Below, piece by piece: positions 22,706-34,648 of a DNA stretch of 64,000 bases. Both the position numbers and the translations under genes were made by a program. Numbering within the stretch: position 1 is the stretch's first letter; each line of letters opens with the position of its first letter. Source of the stretch: Mantis religiosa. Taxonomy: Eukaryota > Arthropoda > Insecta > Mantodea > Mantidae. Location: the NCBI GenBank assembly GCA_030765055.1, contig CM060951.1, forward strand, positions 52,932,857 through 52,996,856, written 5' to 3'. The notes under the pieces were generated by a model. That model searched no databases, was not told the DNA's origin, and was given only the letters and a program-made list of their open reading frames with translations.

Positions 22706-22943
22706 GGTAAGGTAAAGGTACCCTTAGCCGACCTATATTAGGGCGACGGGTGCTTACGTCACCTTCACCCCCAGGAATTACTTGGTACTCATTTCTGTTA
22801 GAGACTAAGTGAACTCCAGGGCCATAGTGCATACAGAAGAGTTATACCAGGGAATAAATTCCAATGGTACCAACGGGAATCGGACCCGCGACCTCCTGGA
22901 TTGCAGTCTAGTGACGTAACCACTAGGCCGGCGCGCGCCTCCG
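22706..22943 (-). repeat. tRNA-derived SINE, family C
   Basis: The minus-strand head at the right end is strongly tRNA-like: GCCGGCCTAGTGGTTACGTC as A-box region and CGCGGGTCCGATTCCCGTTGG as T-arm with a perfect B-box. The body runs left to GTACCTTTACCTTACC. Only one copy occurs in this window. Confidence 0.7.
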
Positions 22944-23264
22944 AAACCTTTAATACCGCGCCCAATTTCCGTAGGTCTATGACGAATTTCCTACCAGTGC
23001 AAACGTCAACTCTTGGTAAGCCTTTGGTTGTTAAATTTAATGCAAGCTAAAACAACGAGTCATTTGAGATGAGTTACCGACAGTTTGAGGTTGTGCAATT
23101 AAATTGTTTCTGAATCTTATCAGTAAACAACGCTAACAACTGAAATATTACTCTATATCTGCTAACTTTTGAAATACGCAAATAAATTCAGTGTATAAAA
23201 TAACTATTTCCATTGTAACAATGAAAACAGTAAGTTGCCATAAATAGCTGAAATGCTAATGGAG

Positions 23265-24192
<928 letters not shown>

Positions 24193-24221
24193 TGGCTGGA
24201 CACACACTATGATAAACAAAA

Positions 24222-24310
24222 TACCCGAGCGAGATGAGTCAGGCAGTAACGACTGTGCATCCCATTTGGAAGGTCGCGAGTTCAAATCCCCTCCATCGGG
24301 GAATACGTGT
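24222..24310 (+). repeat. tRNA-like SINE head
   Basis: The sequence GAGCGAGATGAGTCAGGCAG, then GGAAGGTCGCGAGTTCAAATCCC (24267-24289), has a clear B-box and a plausible A-box. It starts about 30 bp after the (AAT)n array ends. The array may be the tail of an upstream element or of this one inverted; I cannot tell which. Confidence 0.45.
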
Positions 24311-24956
24311 TACTTAGTTTCTTGTATGCCCTCCATCCAAAGTTTAGCATTCAGTACCACAACCAAAATCTCCAACCACAGCACAAAAGAAATAGGAATA
24401 AAACGAGGAGTACAAAAGGCTATCTACGTAACCATCTCATCTGTAGAGCATCAGGGTACACAGGACTACAAAATTCCAAGGTCTGAATTCTACAAAAGAT
24501 TAATAGCAATAAAACAGATGAAGTAAGAAAACGGTTACGCAAATCGGCTTAGTTCAAGTAAATTACACAGCTAACGTAGAGGAATCAGAAACTGTATTAA
24601 CTGTCGCACAGAACCAAGAAGTTAGTAGGTTTTAAAAGAAATAAGAGAATAAAACAAGGAAATACAAGTATCCTTAATGTCATCTATCCATTACAGCTCG
24701 CAATTATGTATGAAAAGCTCAAATATGAAACACAAAAATTCAGAAAGTGGCCTATGGTAGAAATATATACTTTGCCAAAGAAATTGTATACTTAAATCTG
24801 CATCAGTCATTTGCAAAACTTTATTTCTCCCGTATACAAATCTAAACAACTTTACTCAGAATTAAATGACCCAGAAGGACGTTCACTAAAATGGATTTGC
24901 CGGGATAGTTACAGAAAATTAACGTATGTAATATATTCGCCATGTAAATGCAAGTT
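24311..24956. other. No firm feature, possible retroelement relic
   Basis: The frame at about 24628-24790 (RNKRIKQGNTSILNVIYPLQ) is faintly like the KQGD...LSP region of a LINE reverse transcriptase. It is too short and too weak to call. Confidence 0.2.
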
Positions 24957-25153
24957 TCTTTTTTGTGATTTACGTCCTCCAACGTTAAGTCATATCGGAC
25001 GATGAGTGAAATGGGTGAAGTGATGCTTAAATAAGCCAGGGTCCATAGAGCTTAGAGTTACCCGACATTCCCTCTAGAGGATAAGGTAAAACCCCGGCAA
25101 AACCTTATCCAGGTAACTCACCCTGACCGATATTCGAACTCGGGACCTCTTGA
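24957..25153 (-). repeat. tRNA-derived SINE, family A, 5'-truncated
   Basis: The body and B-box are present (GATATTCGAACTCGGGACC) but the copy stops at CCTCTTGA, losing the A-box half of the head. Truncation at the 5' end is usual for reverse-transcribed elements. Confidence 0.85.
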
Positions 25154-26655
25154 AAAATACGAATATCATAAAAATGCTCAATTGTAATAGAAGTCGTTAC
25201 AGGAATTTTGGAGAAACTAAGAAGTGTCCAATGTTTTATGAATGTAAAAGGTAGCCAGGGGAGAAATGTCTTACACAATTTCGTGTTGCTCACTTAAAGG
25301 AGGTTGTACGTAAATACAAGTTTCGTTATTCATCCAATTATTTTAAGTTAATTTTTAGAGGTTTGTTGTTCACATACACACGCTCACGCCCTTTTTGAAG
25401 TACATTGGACCTCAAAAGAAGTATTTCTGGTGACAGTCCAGCACCGACTTATTGGATGGATTCCAATATTTCCTCTGCCTATCACAGGCAAGTAATAATA
25501 CACTAAAAAGTATAGAAGTCTGAAACTAATGCACACAAGGATCAATTTATGCTTAATTTAGCATTAAGTCAAAATTTACTTGTTTAGCTTATGCACCTAA
25601 TCATATTATTATCGTTTGAAATGCATAACAAATGGATTTGGCCTTTGTGATGAACACCGAAAACCCCTAGTGACACTGTATTAGCCGCAAACTGCTGATA
25701 AAAGCTGAAACTGCAGAACATGAAATTTAACGATCGTGTTAGAGGCTTAAAACTTTGCTCCGCCGATAATGTAAAACCCATACACTTCCCCAGGAGAAAT
25801 GGAGCAACAAAAGCGATAATGGTCTCCAAATGGGAATACTCGCTGCAGCACTCGGTAGAGTACAAATAATTAAATAAAAAAGCGAAGTTTCGGTATTGAA
25901 ATAATAGCAAACGCAATACCTTCCGTAAAAAGCAGCTGTTTGCAATAAATAAACTGAGAAAAGTGCAGTTGCTGCAGTAGGTTGCATTTAAGTTGGTCTT
26001 ATGTCTCGACCAGCGCATAATCCATTAGAGTTTTAAACGAAGTAGACTGCAAGATGAAGGTATGAGGCACATTCTTTATTTTTCCTTGTTTGTTTCTTTT
26101 CTATTTTACTTCACTGCCATGTTCAGCAGAGCAAAATGTTTGCGAGTTACTGTAGATTAACAACAACAAAACGGGGTATTACAATTTAGGTTGGATGGGT
26201 CGGTAAATAAGAGTATAGTTAATGGCTGCTGCTGGAGGGATGCTGGTCCAGTCCACTCTAGATTAACACAGGCAACACTTTCGGCCTATGGAAACCCACA
26301 TCCATTTTGAAGAGTACTTTAAAGAGAAATTACATCTAACATGGAGAAAAGTTACAAAAAGGACGCTTTGAGGCAGATCCTTGGTCCAGGCTACCTACTT
26401 TCGGTGAAGAATTTTGTAACATATAATGGAGATGTCTCACTATAAACCATATTGGCAAATACAGAGGTCGACAGAAATTTTCGAATAATATAGCATGTAA
26501 CATTGCACGTACTATAAATACTGTAATATTTAATTGGAAGCGTTGAACTGATTAACATGTAAACATTAATCTTTTGTGTCTCTGAAACAATTATGAAATT
26601 ATCACTGTGCACATATTTATTACACAATCTGTACTGTATTTATTGTATTGTCCCT
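25154..26655. other. No supported feature
   Basis: ORFs such as 25584-26018 (minus) lack family resemblance. No terminal repeats were seen. Confidence 0.4.
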
Positions 26656-26659
26656 CTTA

Positions 26660-27861
26660 TTGGAGGACATAAGTATACGAACGTACCCAATCGAACAGAG
26701 AGAAAGGTGGTTGGACGTACACTACACGCCCCTACCACATAGCAGTTGTTTATGATATACCTCGGGACGGTGTGCTCAAAGTTATTCGGCCGATTGTGAA
26801 CTCACTGGTAATATGGGACGTAAAGGTAAGGAGACAACGGTGACAGAGAGGAATTTCGTGATAAATATGTACAAACAAACAAATCTCTCTTTAAAATTGC
26901 CAAAACCATTAACAGAAGGATAACTACAGTGTTCTGCATAATTCAAAGCTACAAACAGACAAATACTGTTGTAAATAAACCTAGAAATGGCGCTCCTTCT
27001 AAACGCATCATCAGAGAAAGGAGGCAAATAATAAAAATGGTGAAACAGAATCCGAGAGTCACTGCATCTGAGATTAGAGGATGCCTTGAGCAATATTCTG
27101 ATACTGTGGTTCACACCAGAACAGTTGAACGGGTTTTAAATAGTACGGGTGCAATGCCCGCGTTCCTAGGAAGAAACCAAATGTTAATAAGGTGAATAAA
27201 AGAATGCGTATAGAATTTGCTATACAGTATGTGGTGAAACCAACAATTCTTGGATAAGGTACTCTGGTCGGATGAGAGCAAATGCTGCTTATACAAGAGT
27301 GATGGAGTCTTAGATTGTGGAGACTGCCAAATACAGGGTAGGAACCTAATAAGATGGTAGCTACAGTGAAACATGGTGGCAGTAGTGTGACTGTATGGGG
27401 CTGTATAGCTTCATCTGGCTTTGGGGAACTGGTGTTCATAGATTGGATCATGGACAAATTTGAATACAAGAGGGTTCTTGAAAACAATCTTAAAAAGAGT
27501 GCAGAGAAGCTGGGATTAGGGAATGATTATTACTTCCAGCAGGACAATGATCCGAAGCACACTGCTGAAATTGTAAGGCTTTGGATCGTGCACAACACTC
27601 CTCACACTTTGAAGACACCGCCCCAATCTCCAGATTTAAATCCTATAGAGAACATCTGGAAGGTACTCGAGGAGCGTGTGAGAAAGCATCACATCAGAAG
27701 CAAGGACCATCTGAAAGAACTTCTTCAAACAAAGTGGAGAAATATGGACTCTGCAGTCATTAAGCAACACATACAGACAAACGATCATCAGCAGTAATTC
27801 AAAGAAAGGGGATGATAACTAAATACTAGCTGTTCTCTGTTCGAATACTTATGTCCAGGTG
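26660..27861 (+). mobile_element. Tc1-like element
   Basis: The left end reads GGAGGACATAAGTATACGAAC and the right, reversed, CCTGGACATAAGTATTCGAAC, each next to TA (26658-26659 and 27862-27863). The length of about 1.2 kb is ordinary for Tc1. A further copy of the same terminal motif lies outside at 28014-28048. The element may therefore have had the paired (IR/DR) terminal repeats seen in some Tc1 relatives, with the left outer repeat lost. Confidence 0.8.
26813..27797 (+). pseudogene. Tc1 transposase pseudogene (DD34E)
   Basis: The likely start is ATG 26813 (MGRKGKETTVTERN). A frameshift follows within about 85 bases, and the helix-turn-helix region then continues at 26929-27195 with RRQIIKMVKQNPRVTASEIR. 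The catalytic domain gives LWSDESK near 27262 (first Asp), then FQQDNDPKHTAE near 27535 (second Asp) and QSPDLNPIENIW near 27627 (catalytic Glu). All three residues are present. The segment between 27195 and 27354 changes frame at least twice. The open C-terminal half (27354-27797) is unusually clean for this window. Confidence 0.9.
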
Positions 27862-28013
27862 TAAACTAACCGTTTTATTTCTCCTTGTAGGGCAAATTAG
27901 TTTCAGTTGCTATTTAAGAGTAAATATGTTTAATGGAAGACTCAAGTTTATTTTGTACCAGTTGTATTTACGTATGCTTACTCTGCGTAGCTTTAAGGTT
28001 ATATAAATAATAA

Positions 28014-28048
28014 ATATGTTTATGTTCGAATACTTATGTTGGCCTCTG
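28014..28048 (-). repeat. Extra Tc1 terminal repeat
   Basis: Reversed, it reads CAGAGGCCAACATAAGTATT, closely matching the Tc1 ends at 26660 and 27861. TA adjoins it at 28049-28050. It lies about 190 bp beyond the inner end. Confidence 0.7.
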
Positions 28049-28222
28049 TACATGGCTTTTAATCTTATACTGCACCAAAATAGCCAAATAGCTGTTTCAA
28101 AAGGTGTTTAACAAACATGTAGCTCCACTCTCAAAATATCTAATGAATTACATACATTCGCTATATATGTCTTAACATTACTTATCTTCCTTATATGTAA
28201 ATATAGGGAATGTTGTGTATAT

Positions 28223-28715
28223 TGTTGCGAATCCATTTTTACGACTAGCGACGTACGTGCAAAAAGGGTTCGGGCGGCTTGCTACACAAAGGAACTGATA
28301 AGCAGACAGTGTGGAAGTAAAGAGCCTGCAAAAACAGATAAAGATAGCGCGAGATATAAGACTTACCGACACAGATAAGCGAGGTAATTGGAACATTCTA
28401 GTGACGTCTTCATTGACGGAGTGCGTACGTTTCTTGATTGTTACAGAACAGTCTGGAATTCATAAATGTGTGCATAAAAAGAAGCCATGGCTTACATCAG
28501 TCAGTAGTAAACAGTCTGTAGTAAAGAAATGTAACAAGAGTGTTGTAAACAGATGTAATCAGAACGCTGTTGTTGTGATCATCGACCTTGGTAGATTGTG
28601 TATGTGACGTAATTCTCTTACGTAAGGATTGAACAGAGTGTATCTCTACGAAAATAAAGAACATTTTGAATTTTTGCAAATTGGACTTTTAGTTCTACGA
28701 ACCCACAAATTCACA
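28223..28715 (+). mobile_element. Solo LTR, gypsy family (copy 1)
   Basis: It starts TGTTGCGAATCC and ends GAACCCACAAATTCACA. It is flanked by ATAT on both sides (28219-28222 and 28716-28719). At 493 bp it aligns with the 3' LTR at 31049-31514: shared GAACCCACAA end, a polyadenylation-type AATAAAG at 28653, and CATCGACCTTGG. No internal coding sequence is attached, so it is a recombined solo LTR. Confidence 0.85.
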
Positions 28716-28799
28716 ATATACAAATATAGGTAGTGCTAATTATATTCGTATGCAGTTTGCCGTTCACAATTCTACTTACACTTATAAGGATGTGTTGGT

Positions 28800-29009
28800 A
28801 TTTTACGTCCTCCAACGTTAGGACATATCGGACGATGAATGAACTGGGTGAAATTATGTTCAAAAGAGTCCGGGATCCATGGAACTCAGAGTTACCCGAC
28901 ATTCGTCATTCAGGATAAGGGAAACCTCGGAAAAACCTTATCCAGGTAACTCGACCTGACCAATATTCGAACTCGGGAACTATTGAACGTGAGGCAGATA
29001 CGCTACCCA
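28800..29009 (-). repeat. tRNA-derived SINE, family A
   Basis: A minus copy, complete except for the last bases of the head (it ends at GATACGCTACCCA). The B-box is degraded (AATATTCGAACTCGGGAAC). Confidence 0.85.
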
Positions 29010-29806
29010 CTTAAAAGGCTTTTACAACTACTTTATAAAATGTTTTGTAATTTTTTTTAGCTTTGTTTTCTTTTAAGAAAAGTTTTAGTATCATTTTAGT
29101 TTGCAATCACATATTTTGGGGTGCCCAGAATACGTTTTCAGGCCCATTTTTGTACTTGAGTATTTTTAAGATATCTTAATTTATGAAAATAAATTTAAAA
29201 CAAATAGCTTAGCTATTTCCTTCGGCCAGATAATTATAAAAGTATTTAACTTATTTAGGGTATACAATGAGAGTGCAACAAAAATAGATATGAGGGTGAC
29301 TGAATACCAATCTTCCCATTTCAGCTACTGTATGGGACATAGCTAATATGCCGCTTATAATCAGAATCAAAATTAAATAGAAGAAAGAATGTATTTGTTC
29401 CTGCCAAACATTAGTCAATCATGCTCATAAAGTTCTTTAAAAATACCCATGTTATTGTTATTGTGACGGATTTCGTCGAGATAAATTTATTCATTAAACT
29501 GGAGAATTGATTGATGGTCGAAAGTCCGGTTTCAGCAAAGCAGCCAATGGTGTCATAAATTAAACAAAATGCCCTGTGCTACTGGATTAGTCGAGATGAA
29601 CCTCAACCGTGGCCTCCTTAATTTGTTTTATGGGCATGTAAACAGAAAAATTATGAGAGTTTTCTATAAATGACTTGTTATTCAACACATCCAACCCACT
29701 AAACGCAACGCGGCGAAAAGAATGTCAGGGTAATAAATAATTTATTACAGGTTTTTATAAACTAATTGCAATTTTATATTTAAAATGGCATGTTTCATAA
29801 AGAATA
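29010..29806. other. No supported feature
   Basis: AT-rich and without recognised motifs, up to the gypsy element. Confidence 0.4.
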
Positions 29807-29823
29807 GTATTGTTGCGAGCCGT

Positions 29824-31035
29824 TATCAAACTTCGGCAGCGCTACTACTGGCTGAGGCTCCGAGCAGATGCTGAGAGATGGTGCCGTCAATGACACGTGT
29901 GCGCAGCGAGTCGCGGCCCCCAGACTAGGAGCCGGGGTCGCATGCAACAGTACAACGTCGGAGCACCATTCGAAAGGATCGCCGTCAATATAGCTGGACC
30001 ATTCCCAGTGTCCGACCGAGGTAAAAAGTACCTGAAGGTGGTCGTGGACTACTTCAACAAGTGGCCGGAGGTGTATGCCATCCCAAACCAAGAGGCAAAG
30101 ACAATCACAGCCTCTTGGTGTACGTGTTCTGCCGATTTGGGGTGACGTTAGAGCTACACAGCGAACAGGACACCCATTTTGAATCCAATCTGATGAAGGA
30201 GGCACCAGAAAGACTTGGGGTGAACAAGACCCGCACGACACCCCTACATCCACAGTCGGACGGCATGGTGGAGAGATACATCCAGACCTTAGAAGAGCAC
30301 CTGAGGAAGGTCTTGGCCAGCCATCAGCGAGACTGGAACGTCAAGGTGCCACTGTTCTTGCTGGTCTACCGCTCGTCTACACACGACACTACTGCGATGA
30401 CACCAGCCAGCTTAATGTTCGGCCGAGGCTTACGCCTTCCTTGTGACCTGGCCCTTGGGAGCTCCCGGACGCAAAACAGCCAGCAACAGTATGCGGAGAA
30501 CCCGGTGGACGGTCTCCACGACGCGCATGAGATGGCTCGTCAGAACATCCAGAAGGCGAGCGACCGTCAAGGTGCCACTGTTCTTGCTGGTCTACCGCTC
30601 GTCTACACACGACACTACTGCGATGACACCAGCCAGCTTAATGTTCGGCCGAGGCTTACGCCTTCCTTGTGACCTGGCCCTTGGGAGCTCCCGGACGCAA
30701 AACAGCCAGCAACAGTATGCGGAGAACCCGGTGGACGGTCTCCACGACGCGCATGAGATGGCTCGTCAGAACATCCAGAAGGCGAGCGACCGCATGAAGA
30801 CCCGATACGATAGGCAAGCCAACAGCCAAGGGTTCTAGCAAGGTGACCTAGTTTAGTTGTACCGCCCTACCCGGACCAAGAGACGATGCCCGAATCTTCA
30901 GGAACCATGGCAAGGTGGTAAAGAGGATTAACGACGTGGTCTACCGAATCCAGAAGGTGCCCCGAGGGAAGATGTTGGTGGTACACCTGGATCGTCTGGC
31001 CCGCTACGATGGTGCTGTTTGGGACGACCAGCCTT
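29824..31035 (+). pseudogene. gypsy integrase pseudogene
   Basis: The zinc-binding region is visible at RQRYYWLRLRADAERWCRQ followed by a stop where the family has Cys, then CAASRGP. In the catalytic core the first Asp is Asn (AVNIAGPF, 29970-30010) and the second is Glu (ELHSEQD, about 30150). The Glu region remains (DGMVERYIQTLEEHLRK, 30262-30312). A frameshift lies near 30110 and another is introduced by the 226-bp duplication. The C-terminal part reads MLVVHLDRLARYDG near 30975. Integrase normally joins element DNA to the chromosome; this copy cannot. Confidence 0.9.
30340..30791 (+). repeat. Perfect 226-bp tandem duplication in integrase
   Basis: Unit 1 is 30340-30565 and unit 2 is 30566-30791, starting at GTCAAGGTGCCACTG and ending at GGCGAGCGACC. 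I found no difference between them by eye. 226 is not a multiple of 3, so the duplication shifts the frame. Confidence 0.95.
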
Positions 31036-31048
31036 GAGGAGGGAGCAG

Positions 31049-31514
31049 TGTCGCAAGCCGTTATCTACGATCGTGCGGCTTGTTTACACAAATGTACTGA
31101 TATGCCACTAGCGTTCACAAAGAGCCGGCAAATAACGATGGCGCCGATAAACAAGAGACGGATAGTGTATCACAGAGGTGAAAGACCTGCCGGCACCGAT
31201 ATAGTTACATTCTAGAACGTTAGTGTTTTATCTGGTGACATGTTAGAGAAAATTCAATAACAGTTTGGAATGCATAAATGAGTGAATAAAAAGGAGCCAT
31301 GGCTAGTGATGAGTCAGTTGTAAAACAGTGAGGCAAGCAGTAAACAGCTGAGAGTGTTATTGTAACGAGAGCTGTTTGTTATTGTCATCGACCTTGGAAG
31401 ATTGTGTTTTTAATGTTGTTACGTGAGAATTGAACAGTGTATTTTTACGGAAATAAAGTACCTTTAGAATTTCGGCAAATTTGACTTTTAATTCTACGAA
31501 CCCACAAGGTCACA
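31049..31514 (+). repeat. 3' LTR of the gypsy element
   Basis: It starts TGTCGCAAGCCGTTATC, matching the 5' LTR stub at 29811, and ends GAACCCACAAGGTCACA. AATAAAG lies at about 31451. It is 466 bp, slightly shorter than the solo copies. Confidence 0.9.
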
Positions 31515-31518
31515 GTAT

Positions 31519-33354
31519 ACAAGCAGAATATATTGGTTGTATGCTTTCAATTTCTCAACAGATTTCAGTGGCATGCACTGTTGCAATTATATACTGATGG
31601 ATACAAGTTGTTAATAAAACGTATTGTCTCCTCAATGAACGCAGATTTCACAGAGAAAAGTGATGGTATCTCTGACATCTATCTGTAGGGATGACCTACA
31701 ATACATTGAAACATAAAATATATAAGAATGTGGGAAAAAGCTTGATAATTTAAGGACTACGTTTATGAAAATGCTATACTATTTTTTTTCTTTTATTGAG
31801 ACTGAGTTATCATGACAATTGCAACCAAACTCCTCACACATGTATATTGAGAGGGATGTAACTAATTTATTCATCCTCATAAGATAATTATCAGCTTACA
31901 ACTTCACTATAATCATAATAACAATATCGTGAATCTTTGAGTAGTAGTCTCATGTATTCGAAATGCAATGTGTAGTTTCAAAAGGCCACGTAACAGAACT
32001 ACAGTTACCTAAATAATACTGCTTTGTTTCTCTCGTAACAAAAGTTCTGCGTGGCTTTTTATGTATGTAGGTATGCCAACTATCTCTGAAAGCTGCGCTT
32101 AATGGTATAATGCTTTGTTGTTACGGCGGAATTACTGGCGGAATGCGGCGGACTTGCACACCAATGCTCTTTAAAATTATATACCCTTTGGGCAATAAAA
32201 TACCAAGCTAAAACAACAACAGAGACATCTACCATGTTTCGTCGCACAGATGCAGTGTTTAGGTTTTATCAGCAGTATTGAAATACTTTTCTCTCCAATT
32301 TTAGAAAATATTTCACCTTTTTATCGCCAGATTGTTAACGTTTTTTTTTTTTTTTTAAATATGTACATAACTTCATTGTATTACTCCATAATAAACACGT
32401 ACCCTATCACTTAACATTTTTAGTTTTCCTTTTTCTTCTAAACAGTATAGCATGAAGGAAAAGAGATGACTCTAAATGGAATAAGGTGTGTTCGCCAACC
32501 CGTTCATGTAGCACGATGGCTCTTTACACCTAAAACGACCCTGAAGTACACAAACCCTACTCTCCACTTGTTTCCTACTATATTGTTTTCTGTGATTACG
32601 TTCTGCAGCATATTTTGCGTTCTTAATTTTTAACATTTATTTTTCATTGTAAAACATTCCTCTTTTTTGTCTTCTTATTCATTTTCTGCTATGCTTTGAT
32701 TCTTCAGTCTGTTTAACTGTCATTAAATTGGTCTCGAAATCATCTTACTGTCCTTCCTGGCGAATCCTTGCTAGTGGACTCAATTCCCTATATATTTCTT
32801 ATACCTATAGTTGGTATTATAACATACGAATCGAATTACCATTAACAGAAATGCTAGGGAACAAATGTAAAAGAGAAAAGAAACTGAAAATGTATCAATT
32901 CAAAAATTTAAGACATTCAAATTAGCGCTTACAACGTTGTCTCGAGAGTTGACATTGTAATTTTGTCCCATGCCAATACAAATGCTTGCTCATTTTTGTA
33001 GATAGTCTAAAATACTGTCCATTATAACAAATTTTGACTGCTTACATTTGCATTCAATGCGGAGACTTGGTTTATTTGTGTTTAAGGTCTCAGCAAAAAG
33101 AGAGTATGCTGTTACAAGGATTGTACACACACTCAAAGCTGTTCCTGACAATGTAACATCGGAGTGGAATATAAAACACTAGAGATATGAAGCCCTTAAA
33201 AGTCATATTCAAATATTAGCAGAGCACACTGAATACAAATATTATGAAAAACACAAAACATTTTATTTTTAGATTACCATGCGTTTTGTCAAACATTACC
33301 AAATACTTGTATTGGAATTTAAGATTGGGGCAAAAGACCATTGTCAATTCTTAA
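31519..33354. other. No supported feature
   Basis: A T-run lies at 32340-32355. Otherwise AT-rich, with no family signature. Confidence 0.4.
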
Positions 33355-33356
33355 TA

Positions 33357-34646
33357 CGAGGGTGGGTCAAAAAGTAATGCCTCCTATTTTTTCCCTTAAA
33401 TAAGTAAGTTGTGTGAAAACTCTTGAATTGGCGCAATTCCCCAAACCTTCTTCTCCAATCCCCTGCAGTGGTAACGTTGTAAGTCAACAGGTGGCAGCAC
33501 TGCATCCTCTTGCAAAATGGCTGACATCGACATTCGCATTAGACAGCGTTCTGTGATTGAATTTCTGACTTCGGAAGGTGAAACGCGAATCCCCATTAAC
33601 GAAAGGCTAAAAAGTGTTTATGGTGATGCTACGGTGGATGTCAGCACTGTTAGACGATGGGTTCGTCGCTGTAACGAAGCTGAAGGGCAAACACCATTGC
33701 CAGATGAAAAGCGAAGCGGCAGGCCGGTGACTGTAGCGTCTCCACGCAACATTCAGCGAGTCGATGACATCATTCTTGATGATCGCCGGGTAACAACAGG
33801 TGAATTGTGTCGAACTGCCTTCCTCACTAAAGGCAGTGTGATGACGATTATTCAACAACTGGGTTACTCAAAAGTTTATTCACGTTGGGTACCAAGAATG
33901 TTAACCGCCCAAAACAAAGAAACAAGGAATGCAATAGCCTCCGAACACTTGCAGCGCTTCAATTTGAAGAGAGAGGAGATTTTGGAAAAATTGTTACTGG
34001 AGACGAAACGTGGGTTCAGTTTTTTAATCCTGAATCAAAGAGGCAGTCAATGGAATGGCATCAAAACTCAGCGGTCGGCAGGGAAAGTTATGGCGACAGT
34101 GTTTTTTGATGCAGACGGTGTGCTTATGATTGATTTTTTGGAGCAGGGATGCACAATAAATTCTGCCCAATACGTCAAAACTCTCAAAAACCTGAAAGCA
34201 CGTCTTTGCCGTGTTTGCCCAACAAAAACTATAGCGGATATTCTTCTTTTGCATGACAAAGCCGTTACACCACTGCAGAAATTAAGAAATTGGTATGTTA
34301 AGTCTTACCTCACCCCCCCATACAGCCCTGACATGACACCATCAGATTTCCATCTGTTCGGGCCACTAAAGGAAGCTCATCGTGGGATTCATTTTGAAGG
34401 TGAGGAGGCTGTGAAAACGTCCGTGCGTCAATGGCTTAGGAAGCAAGACCGTGTTCTTTACCACACTGGAATACATGCCCTAGTTAAAAGGTGGACCAAC
34501 ACTGTGGAAAAGGACGGAGATTATATTGAATAGTGAAAAATTAATCGTGAGTGTTGTAGCTTTCAATCTATGAAAATTGGATTCAATTTTCTTGACAATT
34601 AAAAGAGAAAATGAAGTAGGATGCATTACTTTTTGGCCCACTCTTG
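33357..34646 (+). mobile_element. mariner element with a long ORF
   Basis: Terminal inverted repeats contain GGGTCAAAAAGTAATGC on the left and, reversed, GGGCCAAAAAGTAATGC on the right. TA flanks both ends (33355-33356 and 34647-34648). The length of 1290 bp is normal for mariner. It is the best-preserved mariner in the window. Confidence 0.92.
33517..34533 (+). pseudogene. mariner transposase, open but frame-shifted in the core
   Basis: A 338-residue ORF (start ATG 33517) has the helix-turn-helix N-terminus (RSVIEFLTSEGETRIPINERLK, shown in part), the linker WVPRMLTAQNKETR, and a C-terminal core with LLLHDKAVTP and YSPDMTPSDFHLF. Between about 33960 and 34070 the ORF is in the wrong frame. 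The native sequence there, with IVTGDETWVQFF, sits in another frame at 33990-34024. Two indels therefore compensate and keep the ORF open while deleting the first catalytic Asp. HDNARPH is altered to HDKAVTP, and 29 rather than 34 residues separate the last two Asp. The enzyme is presumably dead despite the length. Confidence 0.9.
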
Positions 34647-34648
34647 TA

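Larger units (their letters stand above)
29811..31514 (+). mobile_element. Ty3/gypsy element with a large internal deletion
   Basis: It begins with only about the first 17 bases of its 5' LTR (TGTTGCGAGCCGTTATC). It then jumps straight into the integrase zinc-binding region. It ends with a complete 3' LTR. The 4-bp direct repeat GTAT flanks the whole unit (29807-29810 and 31515-31518), so gag, protease, reverse transcriptase and most of the 5' LTR were deleted after insertion. A purine-rich tract (GAGGAGGGAGCAG) precedes the 3' LTR, as expected for a polypurine primer site. Confidence 0.9.

Noticed and set aside
25584..26018. 144-codon minus-strand ORF as a membrane protein
   Set aside because: Hydrophobic residues are scattered, composition matches AT-rich background, and an overlapping ORF in another frame is equally long.
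29795..30253. 152-codon minus-strand ORF
   Set aside because: It is the antisense shadow of the gypsy integrase.
30389..30841. Minus-strand ORFs over the duplication
   Set aside because: Antisense shadows of the integrase; similarity between them reflects the 226-bp tandem repeat.
33517..34533. Host SETMAR-like gene
   Set aside because: The ORF lies between mariner inverted repeats with TA duplications, has no SET domain, and its core is out of frame. It is an element copy.
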